The notes under the pieces were generated by a model that saw only the letters and a list, made by a program, of their open reading frames with translations, was not told the origin of the DNA and did not search any database. Positions 1 to 10,945 of a DNA stretch of 64,000 bases are shown here, one piece after another. This stretch comes from Phanerochaete sordida (Eukaryota > Basidiomycota > Agaricomycetes > Polyporales > Phanerochaetaceae). Position numbers and translations under genes: made by a program. The stretch is from positions 62,001 to 126,000 of the forward strand of contig BPQB01000079.1 of NCBI GenBank assembly GCA_019973155.2, given 5' to 3'. How positions within the stretch are numbered: the stretch's first letter is position 1; every line of letters begins with the position of its first letter.

Positions 1-3000
1 GGTCTTCCCTGCCGACAGGTCGAAGAGCAAGCACACACAGGGAGGTGTTGTGCAGAGACGCGTCTTCGGGGTCCGACGAGGAAGCGAGGAGCGCGAACTT
101 GAAGAAGAGCACCAGGAAGCAACGTAGACCCGCAAGCCGGCGCAATCGCACGCCCAACGCGTCGTTACAGGAAGTCGACGCCTGAAGCCGTGGGGACCGG
201 TCTACTACCGCACAGCAGGCTGAACACGGCCTGCCTTTCTGTGCAAGGAAAGGGCAGGTACTTGGGGGTCACCACTGCGTGCGTGCCGGGTAACAGCTGC
301 CTAGGCCAAACATGAGATACTTCCCGTTTAAACGAGAACGTACCTGCGCGCATATGTCGAGACCTCTTTGTGAACCAGCTCGTCCGCCGCCTGTCTGTAC
401 GTGCCCATTGTCGTATCGCCCTCCACCGCGAGCCTCCGTGGGATCCACACCGCGTCCAGCCGCGTAGCCGTGCAGATTTAGCTGCGCATGCCAGCGCTTC
501 CAGGCTCCCATCTCCGTTCTCCCGTGCCAGGTGCCCTTGGAAAGCATGGGCGACAGAGAGAGCGGAGTAGCCTGCGGCGAGCAGAATACACGCATAAAAC
601 GTCGCCGGGGTTGAGCTTGGGCCTGATGCCGGCTCGGGGTTGGGGTGCGCCTTGTGTGGCGCTCCCGGGCAGAATCCACGTTTCTGTGGGAAGCTTGTCT
701 TTGCGCAGCGGTTTTACATGCTGCGGGGAGATAGGATAGCTGGAGGCGTATAATCCGAATCGGCGAAGGCGAGAGTGGCGCCTCGGAAAGCAAGTATCCG
801 GACAGGGAGCGATGCAGGGCAGAATGCCGTGAAGGCTGTACGTGGCCCGTCTCCATGCCAGACGCGTCCTAAGTGGCCCCTAGACTGTTTGGAGTCTGCT
901 CATTTGACATTGAACACGTCGTAGAAGTGCCCGCGACGCGTCTCTGGCACCTCCAACCAACGCCCCTGGCCACCGTCACAACACATGGCCTCGTGCTTTC
1001 CGACGCGGCCACCTCTTTCTCAGCCGGCAGTCAGCCAGTGCCCTGAAGACGCGTTCACACGGTCATCTGTGTGTGGCACTGGTCGGCTACTGGAGGATCG
1101 AGGTAGCGAGACCGCGCTAGCAGAGGCCTGTAGGGGCAGTGACACGGTCGCCAGGCGTGATGGCGCGGTGGAGGTGCTTTCCGAAGATGCGATAGGACGT
1201 GTTTTGCCAAGATCATTGCAGACGAGCGTGTCGTTCGGGGACCGACGCGTCGTGACACGGACAGTGTCGCGAGATTCAGGTCTCCTGGTAGCGGCGCCGT
1301 CCTCGTGATTTTCGCGTATCAGAGAAGGATACAGCCATCGCTCGAGCTGGTGCCACACAGCCTCTACCTCGGCCAACAAGAGAAGACGAAGACATGGATC
1401 CGCCCAAGGTATGCTTAGGGTTAGGTCGCACCCCCCAGGGTAAGGGGATGGTCGGGTGTTGGCTGGAAACAGCAGACTTGGTGTGGACGGAGGGGAGTTG
1501 GAGGAGATACTGGGGGCCAGGAGCGTTTGGGGCCATCGACAGGGAGGCGGAGAGACTGGTTCCAGAGGTCATCGAGGTTGGAAGGAAACCTGTTTCCAAG
1601 GGGGGTCCGATCCGTGAATGTGCGGTAAGAGCAGGGTAGAAGCGCTCGCGGCGCATCAGGCAGGACCCCAGCTCAAGAGCTGACAAAGATGTCGAATATG
1701 GTAAGCAGCCGCGCGCACTCCCGTCGTCGCACAGGCCGCGGAACGCAGTATAACGTCGAGTCACCAGTGATCAGAACCAAATTATATACAGTAGTAGATA
1801 GGCTGGATCAAGAGTATGTATTATAATAATTATATCGCTGTAATAGTCTACGAGAGAACCGAGAACGAAAGGACAGAATATGTACACAGTACCAATATTC
1901 ACATTAGAAGAAGGCGGTACGCCTGGTAGGGGGTACCGGAGGCTCGGAGTCAATGGACATTTCGTTCGGGGTGTTGGCAGGATCCCCTTCAGCTAATTTG
2001 CATAGCGGATAAGCGTGGGTACGCTCCGGAGCGACGGTGTCGAGCTCCCACAGAGTGATGGTCACCAGGTTCAAAATCTCCGTGCTGAGCTCTCGGAGAC
2101 GTGCACGTGCAGATCCAGTGCGCGCCGTGGTTAGGAGCCGGCAGTCTAGAGTACAGAAGCTTCTGCTGAGGGAGACTGGGTGCGGCGTATTGGGAAAGGA
2201 TCTGACGCCGCGCGACGCGTCGTGCGCGCAAGAGGATGAGACGTCCGGTCTGCGCCAGGCTTGTTGAAACATTTGCGCGATCCCTGGTGCCTCAGCCATT
2301 GATATGAATTTTGCAGAGGCACGCAGAACAGCTCGGCACGCGGAGCACGAGACCTCGGTGTAGCCAGCACATAGCGGATAGTGTAGATCGCCGGAGCGTG
2401 CTTCATTAAGTGCAGTGGAGGTATTATAGCCGATATTATAGGGATAGGGGTAGTCTACAGCGTGATATGGTGCTTCAGAGTCGTCTGGGGGTGGTCTCGG
2501 GGTGCTGCAGTTATGAAGACGTTCGGTTTGGTTGTGTAGGGGAAGATAGACGTCTGCACACGCCGCAGAAGCCCTATGAGTATGCCTGCAGGCAGCATAT
2601 GATTAATACGACGCACCGTTATCCTCATGATCTCCCGCAGCTCTTGTCATCCTCTCCTGAAGTCCTCCATGCACATCCTGATCTGAGCTCGCAGGCTCGC
2701 GTGAATTCCGAGGCAGGTTTTCCAGCAGAGAACCGAAGTCGGGAAGAGATAGAGGCGGGTCAGGCAGGCCAGGCAGTGCAGTCAATATTGGAATAGCTGG
2801 TCCAGCAGCTTACTGCAAACTGCCCGACTGCCGTGGCGGGAGGAGACGAGAAACGTTTGCTCGTCTTCCGCGTTCGACTCCGGACGCGGATCTGACGGGA
2901 TCTCGCTGGTTCCTGGACCCCGACGCCACAAGCGCTTGGGGTCAACCCTTGGGGGGTACGTTACGCGAGATTTTGTTATCGGACCCCCCTTGCCTGTTTC

Positions 3001-3075
3001 TCTCGCCGGCCAAAGACCAAAGGGTGATTGTGGCTTCCACGTGGTCGGATACTCCTCCTTGATCCCCCTTCCCAA
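1..3075. other. region with no secure gene
   Basis: No open frame here carries a recognisable domain or a convincing exon chain. Short starts followed directly by donor-like sequence occur on the plus strand near 1394 (ATG ... GTATGC) and near 1689 (ATG ... GTAAGC). They could belong to a spliced non-coding or very short coding transcript, but I cannot build a protein. An AT-rich patch lies at about 1780-1910, unlike the GC-rich surroundings. Gene decay or a lineage-specific gene cannot be excluded. Confidence 0.4.
1904..2299 (-). CDS. possible orphan ORF, 131 residues
   Basis: This is an open frame on the minus strand with an ATG at 2299 and a stop at 1904. I do not recognise the product. 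The C-terminal half (LRELSTEILNLVTITLWELD, then an acidic, proline-rich end) looks more protein-like than the N-terminal half, so it may be the last exon of a longer gene whose upstream exons I cannot place. There is no domain, signal peptide or membrane segment. It could equally be a chance ORF in GC-rich DNA. Confidence 0.2.
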   Translation of the reverse strand: MAEAPGIAQMFQQAWRRPDVSSSCAHDASRGVRSFPNTPHPVSLSRSFCTLDCRLLTTARTGSARARLRELSTEILNLVTITLWELDTVAPERTHAYPLCKLAEGDPANTPNEMSIDSEPPVPPTRRTAFF

Positions 3076-3157
3076 GGCGCTATAGCCAAGTGGTTAAGGC
3101 GATTGATTAGAAATCAATTCCCGTTTCGGGGCGCAGGTTCGAGTCCTGCTGGCGTCG
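3076..3157 (+). tRNA. tRNA-Ser (anticodon AGA)
   Basis: A full cloverleaf can be folded. The acceptor stem GGCGCTA pairs with TGGCGTC (7 bp, two G-T wobbles). The D-arm region is GCCAAGTGGTTAAGGC. The anticodon stem ATTGA/TCAAT encloses loop TTAGAAA, giving AGA. A long variable arm with stem CCCG/CGGG is typical of class II tRNA-Ser, and the T-arm contains GGTTCGAGTCC. There is no intron and no encoded CCA, as expected for a nuclear eukaryotic tRNA. It decodes UCU and, through inosine, UCC and UCA. A T-run follows within about 10 bases. Confidence 0.95.
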
Positions 3158-3166
3158 TTCGAATTC

Positions 3167-3173
3167 TTTTTTT
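3167..3173 (+). terminator. RNA polymerase III terminator of tRNA-Ser
   Basis: A run of seven T residues starts 10 bases after the tRNA discriminator base, followed by a second T-rich stretch. This is the usual Pol III termination signal on the non-template strand. Confidence 0.85.
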
Positions 3174-3991
3174 CTTCTTTCGTCGCTGCACTAGTACTCC
3201 GAATCTTCATGAATCTGTTTACCGGTGTACACAGAAAAACAAAAATGCACCCACAGGTTTGTGATTGTCCCATTCATCTCTCATGGCCCCTCCGCGGGGC
3301 GCGCTCGCCTGAAGCTTTGTGGCGCTCGGAGCCGGACGACTAGACTGGCGCCCATACGCCGTAACTCGTCTTCTTCTACACCAATCCATCTTGCACCGAC
3401 AGCCCAACAAGCTGCAGCCTTCCACTTTAGTATTCGCGCCACCAGTGAGGTCCATTACTGCTATACAGCGATATTTAGCTGTGAGTGCACGGATCAAGAC
3501 ATGGCTCGCATGAGAGCATTCACTGCAACGCTGGCAAGCTATCGCCGATACTCAACACACCTTCGGCAGCAGATCTACCGCGGTACCTCGAACCGAGCTG
3601 CGAAGTAAAAGGGCATACTGCAGAGCGTACGATGAGCTGCCCGATCCGTGGCTCTCGCACAATGCGGAACCTGAGGCAGCTCATCGCACGCCCGCTACTA
3701 GCCTGGCCAGGACAGACCGCAGATCGGGTCAGCCACTGGCCTATGAACAGCCTAGCTTCTGTTTGCCTGCGGGAAACCTCGGAATAGCAGAAGCTGTGAT
3801 AGGAGTATGGTATCCAGTTCTTCGGGGTCAGGGGGCATCGCGCAACCTTGTGGTTCCGCGGGCCAGGTGGCTGACCTAGAGCAGAAGCTAAATACCACCG
3901 CGGACGCGTTCTCTGCTCCTCTTCAGTGATTTTCGCTACGCACGCACGCACAGACTATACCCTCGCTTCCACCCTCGCGCACCTATACACC
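3174..3991. other. intergenic, upstream of cassette copy A
   Basis: I see no gene here. Several short ORFs overlap on both strands without domain-like sequence or a consistent splice pattern. The last 50 bases before 3992 are pyrimidine-rich and CA-rich, like a fungal 5' leader. Confidence 0.4.
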
Positions 3992-4366
3992 ATGCAACCT
4001 GGCACCTCGCACGATATGCCCTTCATCCGCATCGTCGGCCGGCCCGAGATCACGGACGAGCTGCAAGCCGAGTTCCAGCTTATGCAGCACTGCTACGCCC
4101 GCCAGGATCCCAGCATCCGGTACCGCGGTTTCGAGATGTCGTTGCGGGCCAACACACCGAAGCCCGCCGTCCCAGCGTCCGACAGGCTCCGCGGCATCTG
4201 GATCGGGGCCCCGACCACCGTGGACGACCTCGTCACCTCGTCGCTCCTCCTGCCGCTCGACGTCGCCCGCCAGTGCAAGCACATCACGCACCGCCGCGAG
4301 GGATTTGAGATCAAGGAGGCTGTCCAGGTGTCGAGCTTCGAGGTTGTCCGCCGGGGCTGGTTCTGA
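3992..4366 (+). CDS. small cassette protein, copy A (124 residues)
   Basis: Single-exon ORF; the ATG at 3992 follows a pyrimidine/CA-rich leader. The family is not recognised. It is related to the small proteins at 20546 and on the minus strand at 43863. The shared parts are a central YRGFEM-like segment and a C-terminal HRREGFEIKEA segment, matching YRREGFEMLEARAHIAAVR in the other two. The N-terminal half is diverged. It is soluble, with no signal peptide or membrane span. As in the other copies, a conserved tail of about 440 bases follows, here starting about 130 bases after the stop. The family context supports it as a real gene; the function is unknown. It is the most diverged of the three heads. 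Confidence 0.6.
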   Translation: MQPGTSHDMPFIRIVGRPEITDELQAEFQLMQHCYARQDPSIRYRGFEMSLRANTPKPAVPASDRLRGIWIGAPTTVDDLVTSSLLLPLDVARQCKHITHRREGFEIKEAVQVSSFEVVRRGWF

Positions 4367-4499
4367 GTCTTGGGATCACACAAGGGCACTGTCGTCTCCC
4401 TCTTTGTCGCCTCCTCGCCCCTCCCGTAGCACCTTGTACTCTCGGACGCTGGGCGTCTCGACTCACTGCTGACCCCCTTTGCTCCCCTTCCCCCCACAG

Positions 4500-4939
4500 C
4501 TAGCACGCCACGACCCTCACTGCCGCGCACGCCCGACCCTCTGGACCCTGGAGCTTACGGTAGGCCCGGCCGCGGCCTGTCGGGTGCCGCCGCAGGTCGA
4601 CCCTGGGGTTTCTGCTCGCTCTTCATCATCGACCTGCGCTCACCTCCCTGCCGTCTACATTTCTAGCTCCAAGGACCGACAACAAGGACCGGGGGAGGTC
4701 CTGGCCCCCCTCGCCCGGTCGGCGGTGTCACCGCGTGAACATCGTGAGTACTCTCGACCGTTGACTATGTACCACCAGAGGCTTACATCTGCTTCCTCAG
4801 AAGCGTTCACGGGCAGCTGGCACCATCCTGAGGGAGGGACGGCCGTGGCGCCAAGTCACTTGTCCGCGGCTGTTCTGGCGCAGACCTTTCCGTGGTCCTC
4901 AGGATTAGTACTCGCGCAAGCGAGGAACTAACATGCGCT
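4500..4939 (+). repeat. cassette tail, copy A (spliced, structure-capable)
   Basis: This begins right after an acceptor-like CCCCCACAG at CTAGCACGCC and ends at CATGCGCT. It is clearly similar to 21398-21835 and to minus 43012-42580. Visible parts are a probable 57-base intron (4744-4800, GTGAGT...CTCAG); ATCCTGAGG (4825-4833), perfectly complementary to CCTCAGGAT (4897-4905); an inner GCGCCA/TGGCGC pairing; and a hairpin at 4906-4930 with stem TAGT/ACTA, stem CTCGC/GCGAG and GNRA loop GCAA. One frame is open from 4479 to a TAA at 4929-4931. That frame survives splicing because 57 is a multiple of three, so coding and RNA-structure explanations both remain open. Confidence 0.75.
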
Positions 4940-5214
4940 TCTACGACCTTGAGGGCAATACCGGCGACGCTAGGATCGACGAGGTGGACATATACTGGTC
5001 ATTGTAGTGCGCTAGCATTCTTGTAACCGCGGTCCTTTATACGCATCACGCTTTCATGGCCCTACTTCGCTCAGACGGGTGCGAGTGAGGTGGCGAATTA
5101 TACTATCCGGTATTCCGAGTCAATAAGCAAATTACGTGTAGATTACATGGTCCGAGAACAGCCCTAATAGTGACGACGAACGAACGATGGCGAAAGCGAC
5201 GAAGGAGAGCGCGA

Positions 5215-8200
5215 CTATGCTACCAGAGCAGCCAGCCTCCGGAGGTGTGGCACGTTCAGGTATGCGGGTACATAGGTCTCTAGACCAGACACGTCTCTTG
5301 GTAGTGGCAGTTCGTACGGGCCCACTTCTTCTGTCTCTGGCGGAAGGAGCAGGTGGTCGTTCCTGTCGTTAGCGTTGACGCGAGATGCCACCACACGGAG
5401 GATCTCGGGCGAGATGGGAGCCTGCACGGCACATCGTCAGCGAAAGAACGATGGCAGACAAAACGCTCCCGTACCTCGTAATCCGCGACGTAGTAGTTCG
5501 TGCACATGCGTTGTATTTGCGTGGGCGTCAGCATCCAGCATACGTCGTAAATGATCTCGATATCCGCGGGCGTAGCCTGCAGAGTCTGTCAGCGCGAAGC
5601 CATAGTAGCGAGAGCGGCGCGTGTACCTTCTTGAGCTGGAGCAGCTTGGTGGCCTGCATCAAGTGCTCCAGTTGAAGAGTGCCCTCTGGCATGTCGTGAG
5701 ACTTGCACCACTCCTCTATACGAGTGATATTATATTGTATTTGCATAGCTAAGCGGGGATTAGCATTGGTCGATTGCAGTGAACAGTCAATGCGACAGAC
5801 GTACCTCGTTTCCATGAGCAGAAGTTGCGTCGCATAAGCAGGTCATTAAAGCTCGTGACGCCGATCAACTTGAGCAGCTCGGTCGTGACCTGCTGGATGA
5901 CCGACTCCTCCATGTAGTAGCTCTTCAAGCTCCTCCAGACCTTGTTGAGCAAGTTAAGGATGTCGTCCATGCTGTGGGCAGGTTGGGTATTCGCGTTGAT
6001 GAGCCGGTTGAAGAAGCGTCCACCACCCTCGGTCGTGGTGAAGCCGGGTAATGACTGGCTCTCGATGAGCGCGGGTATCACCATCTTCTGGAGCCGCTTC
6101 TTGGTCTCAAGCATCCAGGTGTGGTAGATGTTGTACTCTAGGCTGTCTAGATCGTGCTTGACGACAGAGACGAGGCGCTCGTAGTCACCCCATTCGAATG
6201 GCCGAACCGCGTTCTCCTCGCCCGGGCCGATGCCCTGGAGCATGTCGCTCTCGGCAATGCAGATGAACGACAGCATCTCGTGGACATTCGACAGCCAGAA
6301 GATGCCGGGAACAATCGCGTCCTCGCCCGTGAAGGACTGGAAGCTTATCAGTACCAGAGGAATTTAGGATAGCGCGGCGAACATACCATAACGTGGCTCT
6401 GGATGGTCTGCATGACGTTCGCGAGGAAACGCTCGCTCTCGGCGATGAGACCGTACTTCCACATCTCGTTCGTGACGAGGCTGATCAAGTTCGCGGGGAA
6501 CAAAATCTCCTTCATCACTGGCGGGTTGTTGGCGTTCGGCGCCGGGATCTTGAGACCACGAATGAGGCCGTCCAGGACGTCCTCGTCGAGGTGCTTGATA
6601 TCCTGCATGAGACGAATCTTCTCCTCGGCTGGGTCATCGTAGATGTCCGAGAGGCTGTTCGAGCGCGGGAAGCGGGGGACGCCATCTTCACCGTTGTACG
6701 CGACAGAGACCGCACGTGGGTTCGACGCCTGACTCTTCTTCGCCATCATCATGAGCTCGTCAACAGATGTCCTTTGGTCAGATGGGCTGATAGCGTAGAC
6801 GCCAGCCGAGCTGTGGCGACGCTGGTGTGAGCGACCGTTGACGGGCGCGGCGCCGTTTGAGCTGACGCCGTTGGCGATCGGTGGCTCGGCCAAACGCAGG
6901 TTGGGTGCGAACGTCGGCGACAGCGGCTGCTGGTCGCGTCCGCGAGACGTCAAGGCGTTGAGAGCGTTCGCGCGGTTGAGCTGCTCGCGCAAGCTGCTGA
7001 CCTCGTTCTTGAGCGTCGTGATTACGGAGCTGTCCTCGGCGGCGCGCTGAGGAGCGGCAGCGGCGGCCTTCTGAGCCTCCTCGAGCTGCGTCGCCTGGCG
7101 AACAATGTCCCCTGTCAGCTTTTGTATCTTCTCTTCCTGCTCCTGGGCGCGCGCCAGAGCCTCCTCAAGACGCCTTTCCACGTCGGCCTTCTGGAGAAGG
7201 AGCTCGTCGCGCTGGGAGATCTCGGCCTGGGCTTCCTGAAGACTGCCCTGCAGCTGCTTCGCGCGCGACTCCGCGTCCTCATGCTTGCTCGTCATGTTCG
7301 CCAACTGCTGCTCGATCTGGACCAGCTGAGCCTCGAGGCTCTTCTTCTCCGCCGTCCGCGTCTGCAGTGTCTGTGTGAGCTCAACGACCTTGTTCTCGAG
7401 CCGGTAGGAGATCTCCTTGAACTTGGAGACCGAGCGTGCTTCAGCCTTGAGGGCCTTGAGCTCCTTCCGTGCCAACCTCCGTCGGAGACATGACTGGAGA
7501 TAGATGACGTGCTTGACGTCGGTACGGAACGATCTCCGTGCAAGACTAGCGGCAAGCATACTTAGCAAACTGTCGAGGCATGCATAGAATAGAACACTTA
7601 CGCTCCACGAAGCAGACTTTGCAGAGTTGTAGCAGCTTGTCCTCGCCTGGATTCGCGGAACATGCGACGAGCCTGAGCACCACGAACGCGGCTCTGGAAC
7701 TTGACGACCGCATTGCGAACTTCGAGGAACTTCCGCCTCTGGACGAACCTCCGGATCGCTGTCTGCATCCGGATTGCAGCGGTTGTCCGTCGGACACCCT
7801 CCACGAAGCGCTGGGCGAGGATACCACGCCACCAGGTCTGAATTTTGATGGTAGCGTGACGCAGCTCCTGGTACTTCTTGACAGCCATCTTCCTCCGCAT
7901 GTTCTTCTGGACGATGGTAACGAGCGCGTTCAGGCGGTTCGAGCGTAATGACTCCAGTGCGGCGAGCATTCCAGCACGGAAGAAAATCTTCGTCAAGCCC
8001 GCCTGGTACTTGTCGGGATCGTTGATCGTGCGCTCAAGGATGAGATTACAGAGCTGCTGGAGCTCCAAGTTCTGGATCATAGGCTTCCACTCCGTTGAGT
8101 GCACAAGCATGTAATACCTGGAGACACGTTAAGATCATACCCGTAGAACAGGACAGGCCACTTACCGCTCAGCGAACTCTTCGTATGTCCATCGCGTAGG

Positions 8201-10738
8201 ATAACCCGCACAGCTGATGCGAATGGTCTCGAGAACACCGCAAGCCCGAAGTTGACCGAGAACCTGACCAGGAGTAAACTCCCAAGCACGCTTCGCTTCG
8301 TTAGGCTTGATACAGCGAATGTAGTGCACGTTCGTCATCCCGAGAGTCTCCATAAGGTTGTTCAGCGAAGCCTTGAAAATCGACGCCTGCGTCGGCTTCT
8401 TCACAGCTGCACCAGGTCGCTTGGGCCCGCTCGAAGCCTGTGCCATTATGGAAGTGCGACCCGGGTCAGGAATGAGCGATTGCCGCTTCGAGCTATTGCT
8501 AGAGACGGTCGGAGAAGCGGGTGTAGCATCGGGGGCCTTCGTGGCAGCGAAAGCGGCGTCAAGGACCTCCTTCAAGAAAGCGTTTTTGGTCTCCATGAGC
8601 AGCGCCATGTGCTCGTCAGGAACAGTGTCACGGTTCTTCTCGAGGAAGCCCTCGACCTCGTAGGTAACATCCAGAGCGTAGTGGGCAATAGTGAACGCAG
8701 AATTGCCGAAGCGAGGCTTCTTGAAGACATCCTTATTCTCCGGCTTCACGAGCTGGTTGTTGAGCTTCTGCAGGAAGGAGGCATCGGTACCCGAGGGAAG
8801 ACGGGACTCCTCGTCTAGCAGAGCGAGGACACCAAGCTTCCCCTCGATGACGTCGATACATGGCTGGTTGTCGGAGAAGTCGATGAATGTCCAATTGATC
8901 TTCTCGCGCATGTACTCCTCTTGTTCGAGCTTGAAGACGTGTGCATTGAACTAATGGACAACAGTCAGCCTCACTCTTCTGAACGACGACAACCAGGTGC
9001 TACTCACCTCTTGCTGTAGTTTCTCATTGGCATAGTTGATCGAGAACTGCTCGAAGGAGTTCTATGATAACAACATGAGTATATGTGATGGTGAATACCT
9101 GACTGAGAGGCATACCTTCTTGAAGTGCTCGAAACCGTAGATATCCAGCACACCAATGAACATCTCAGCCTTTTCCGCAGCCTCTCCGTTCTCCCCAGCC
9201 AAACTCTCGTTGACGATCGCGACGAGCCATTCGAATAGACACGCGTAGACGAATTTCGCGACGGAGTCTCGAACGACAGTAGCCTGTGCGCCGTTGAGCG
9301 CGGTGATAATCTTCTCGGAACGCGTCGTGATCTGTTTCTTGATTGTCCACTTCTTGAAGTCGGCGAGCGGAACACCCAGGAAGCGGGTCGCCAGCTGAAG
9401 TGCTGAATCCGCGTCGTCAATGTTCGCGTCGTTCCGGATCTGGGACACCTGGATGTTTCCGAGATGGAGCAACGCCGACAACAGTTTGAACACAGCCCAC
9501 TGCTTCTCGATACCGATACCGATGGTCGAGAGAGCGGTCTGGGTCGTCCTGAACTCTTCCGCGTCGTCAACGCCGTTGATGGGTGTCGAAGCCGGGCCTC
9601 CTTGCTTCAGGTAGTGGAACTTGGAGACGTCGGCGTCCAAACCAAGATCTTTCCGCTCCTTCAAAGGCGCACCTGCACAGAGCTGGTAGAAGATGTGGTA
9701 GTTCCGCTCTGTGAGAGGCTGGAAGACGACGCGAGAACGCTCGAGGAGGTATGTGCGGATACGAGCACCGACAATCTCTTGCTTGCCATCGAACAGAATC
9801 TGGAAGGGCTCTCAGTATGCACCTTCGCGTTTCTTTCGCGTCAACGCACCTGAATATATTTACCGAATCGTGAAGAGTTGTCGTTACGGGTCGTTTTCGC
9901 GTTACCGAATGCTTCGAGCACAGGGTTGGTAGCCAGGATCTGACGTTCGACCTCAGAGGATTCGTCCAGCGATGTCTTGGTTTTGCCGCGACCTTTGTCA
10001 CTCGGGGGATTGACGGAGGCCAGGTAACGCATGATGAACTTGGCAGACTCTGTCTTACCAGCACCACTACGCGAAGGTCAGCGCGGCCCATAGAGAGATC
10101 AAGGTGTGACGAACCTCTCTCCAGAGACGATGATTGTCTGCCCGGTTCCATCTCTGCTCATCGCAGTGTACGCATCTTCCGCGATAGCAAACAAGTGCGG
10201 CTCCAGCTCTCCCCTCTTTCGGCCACTATATGCTTGGATGATCTCGGGGCCGTAAAGCGTGACGCGCTGGAACGGATTCATGGCGATGAGCACGATACCG
10301 GAGTACGTGTAGATGCTGTGTTGCGCATAGCGATTCCGGATGGTGTGCAGAACTGTATGGCGGCTTCAGAGACAGCAAGCCAGCCTGTAGCGAGGGGTGT
10401 ACACACCTGAAGGCTCGTTAAGATGGGATAGCGTGGCCAAATCATCGGCGGTCTCTAGTAACGGTGGGTTTCGTAGTGGTGGTAGACCTTCGCGGCCGTC
10501 CTTAATCTCCTTCACTGTGGTGTTGACGACAACTTCCTGCGAGATGAGCTCAGTCGCCGCCGTCGCCGAGCACAAAGCGTAGTATGGCGGTACACACCTT
10601 GCCGCGCTCATCCTTGAAGACAAGCTTGATCGTGTCGTCTGCGTTCTTGGTGACGGCGGTGACCTCGCCCGATATCCAGCTGAGCTCTTTGTCTGGGAAC
10701 CATACTTGGGTTCCCTTGCTGTATATGTTCTCCGCCAT
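5215..10738 (-). CDS. MYO2: class V myosin heavy chain
   Basis: Actin motor for polarised transport of vesicles and organelles. The start [16 protein letters not shown] at 10738 opens the SH3-like N-terminal domain. The motor follows, with its P-loop region near 10050 (ahead of [13 protein letters not shown]) and [31 protein letters not shown] switch I sequence. The converter ends at [13 protein letters not shown] near 7980. About six IQ motifs follow (about 7930-7600), then a heptad-rich coiled coil (about 7480-7030), a Ser/Pro-rich linker, and the cargo-binding dilute (DIL) domain from about 6700, containing [15 protein letters not shown], to the end. The stop is at 5215 after a final exon starting [16 protein letters not shown]. 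It is split by many short introns. Length and domain order fit fungal Myo2/MyoE. No break is seen. Confidence 0.95.
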
Positions 10739-10945
10739 GGCGGTAGTGAAGGGGATACCGCAATGTCCCAGCTCTGCGGACGACGAGAGTGCTGGCCGCA
10801 CGAGGCAGGTGTTTCTCACGATCACGCCAATTCACTATTTCCTTGTCCCCCGAACGGTCGTTCCATTCACCGCAAGCTCACACCGCCAAAAGGCACCGCC
10901 GGTCCAGGATCGAGCGTATCATACAAGTCCGTGAGCTACATACAA

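Noticed and set aside
4911..4932. Hairpin followed by CTAA/CTAG at the tail end, recalling a Helitron 3' terminus (hairpin plus CTRR)
   Set aside because: Sequence conservation continues past CTRR into CATGCGCT in three copies, the next base is C and not T, and no 5' TC end or Rep/helicase gene is present.
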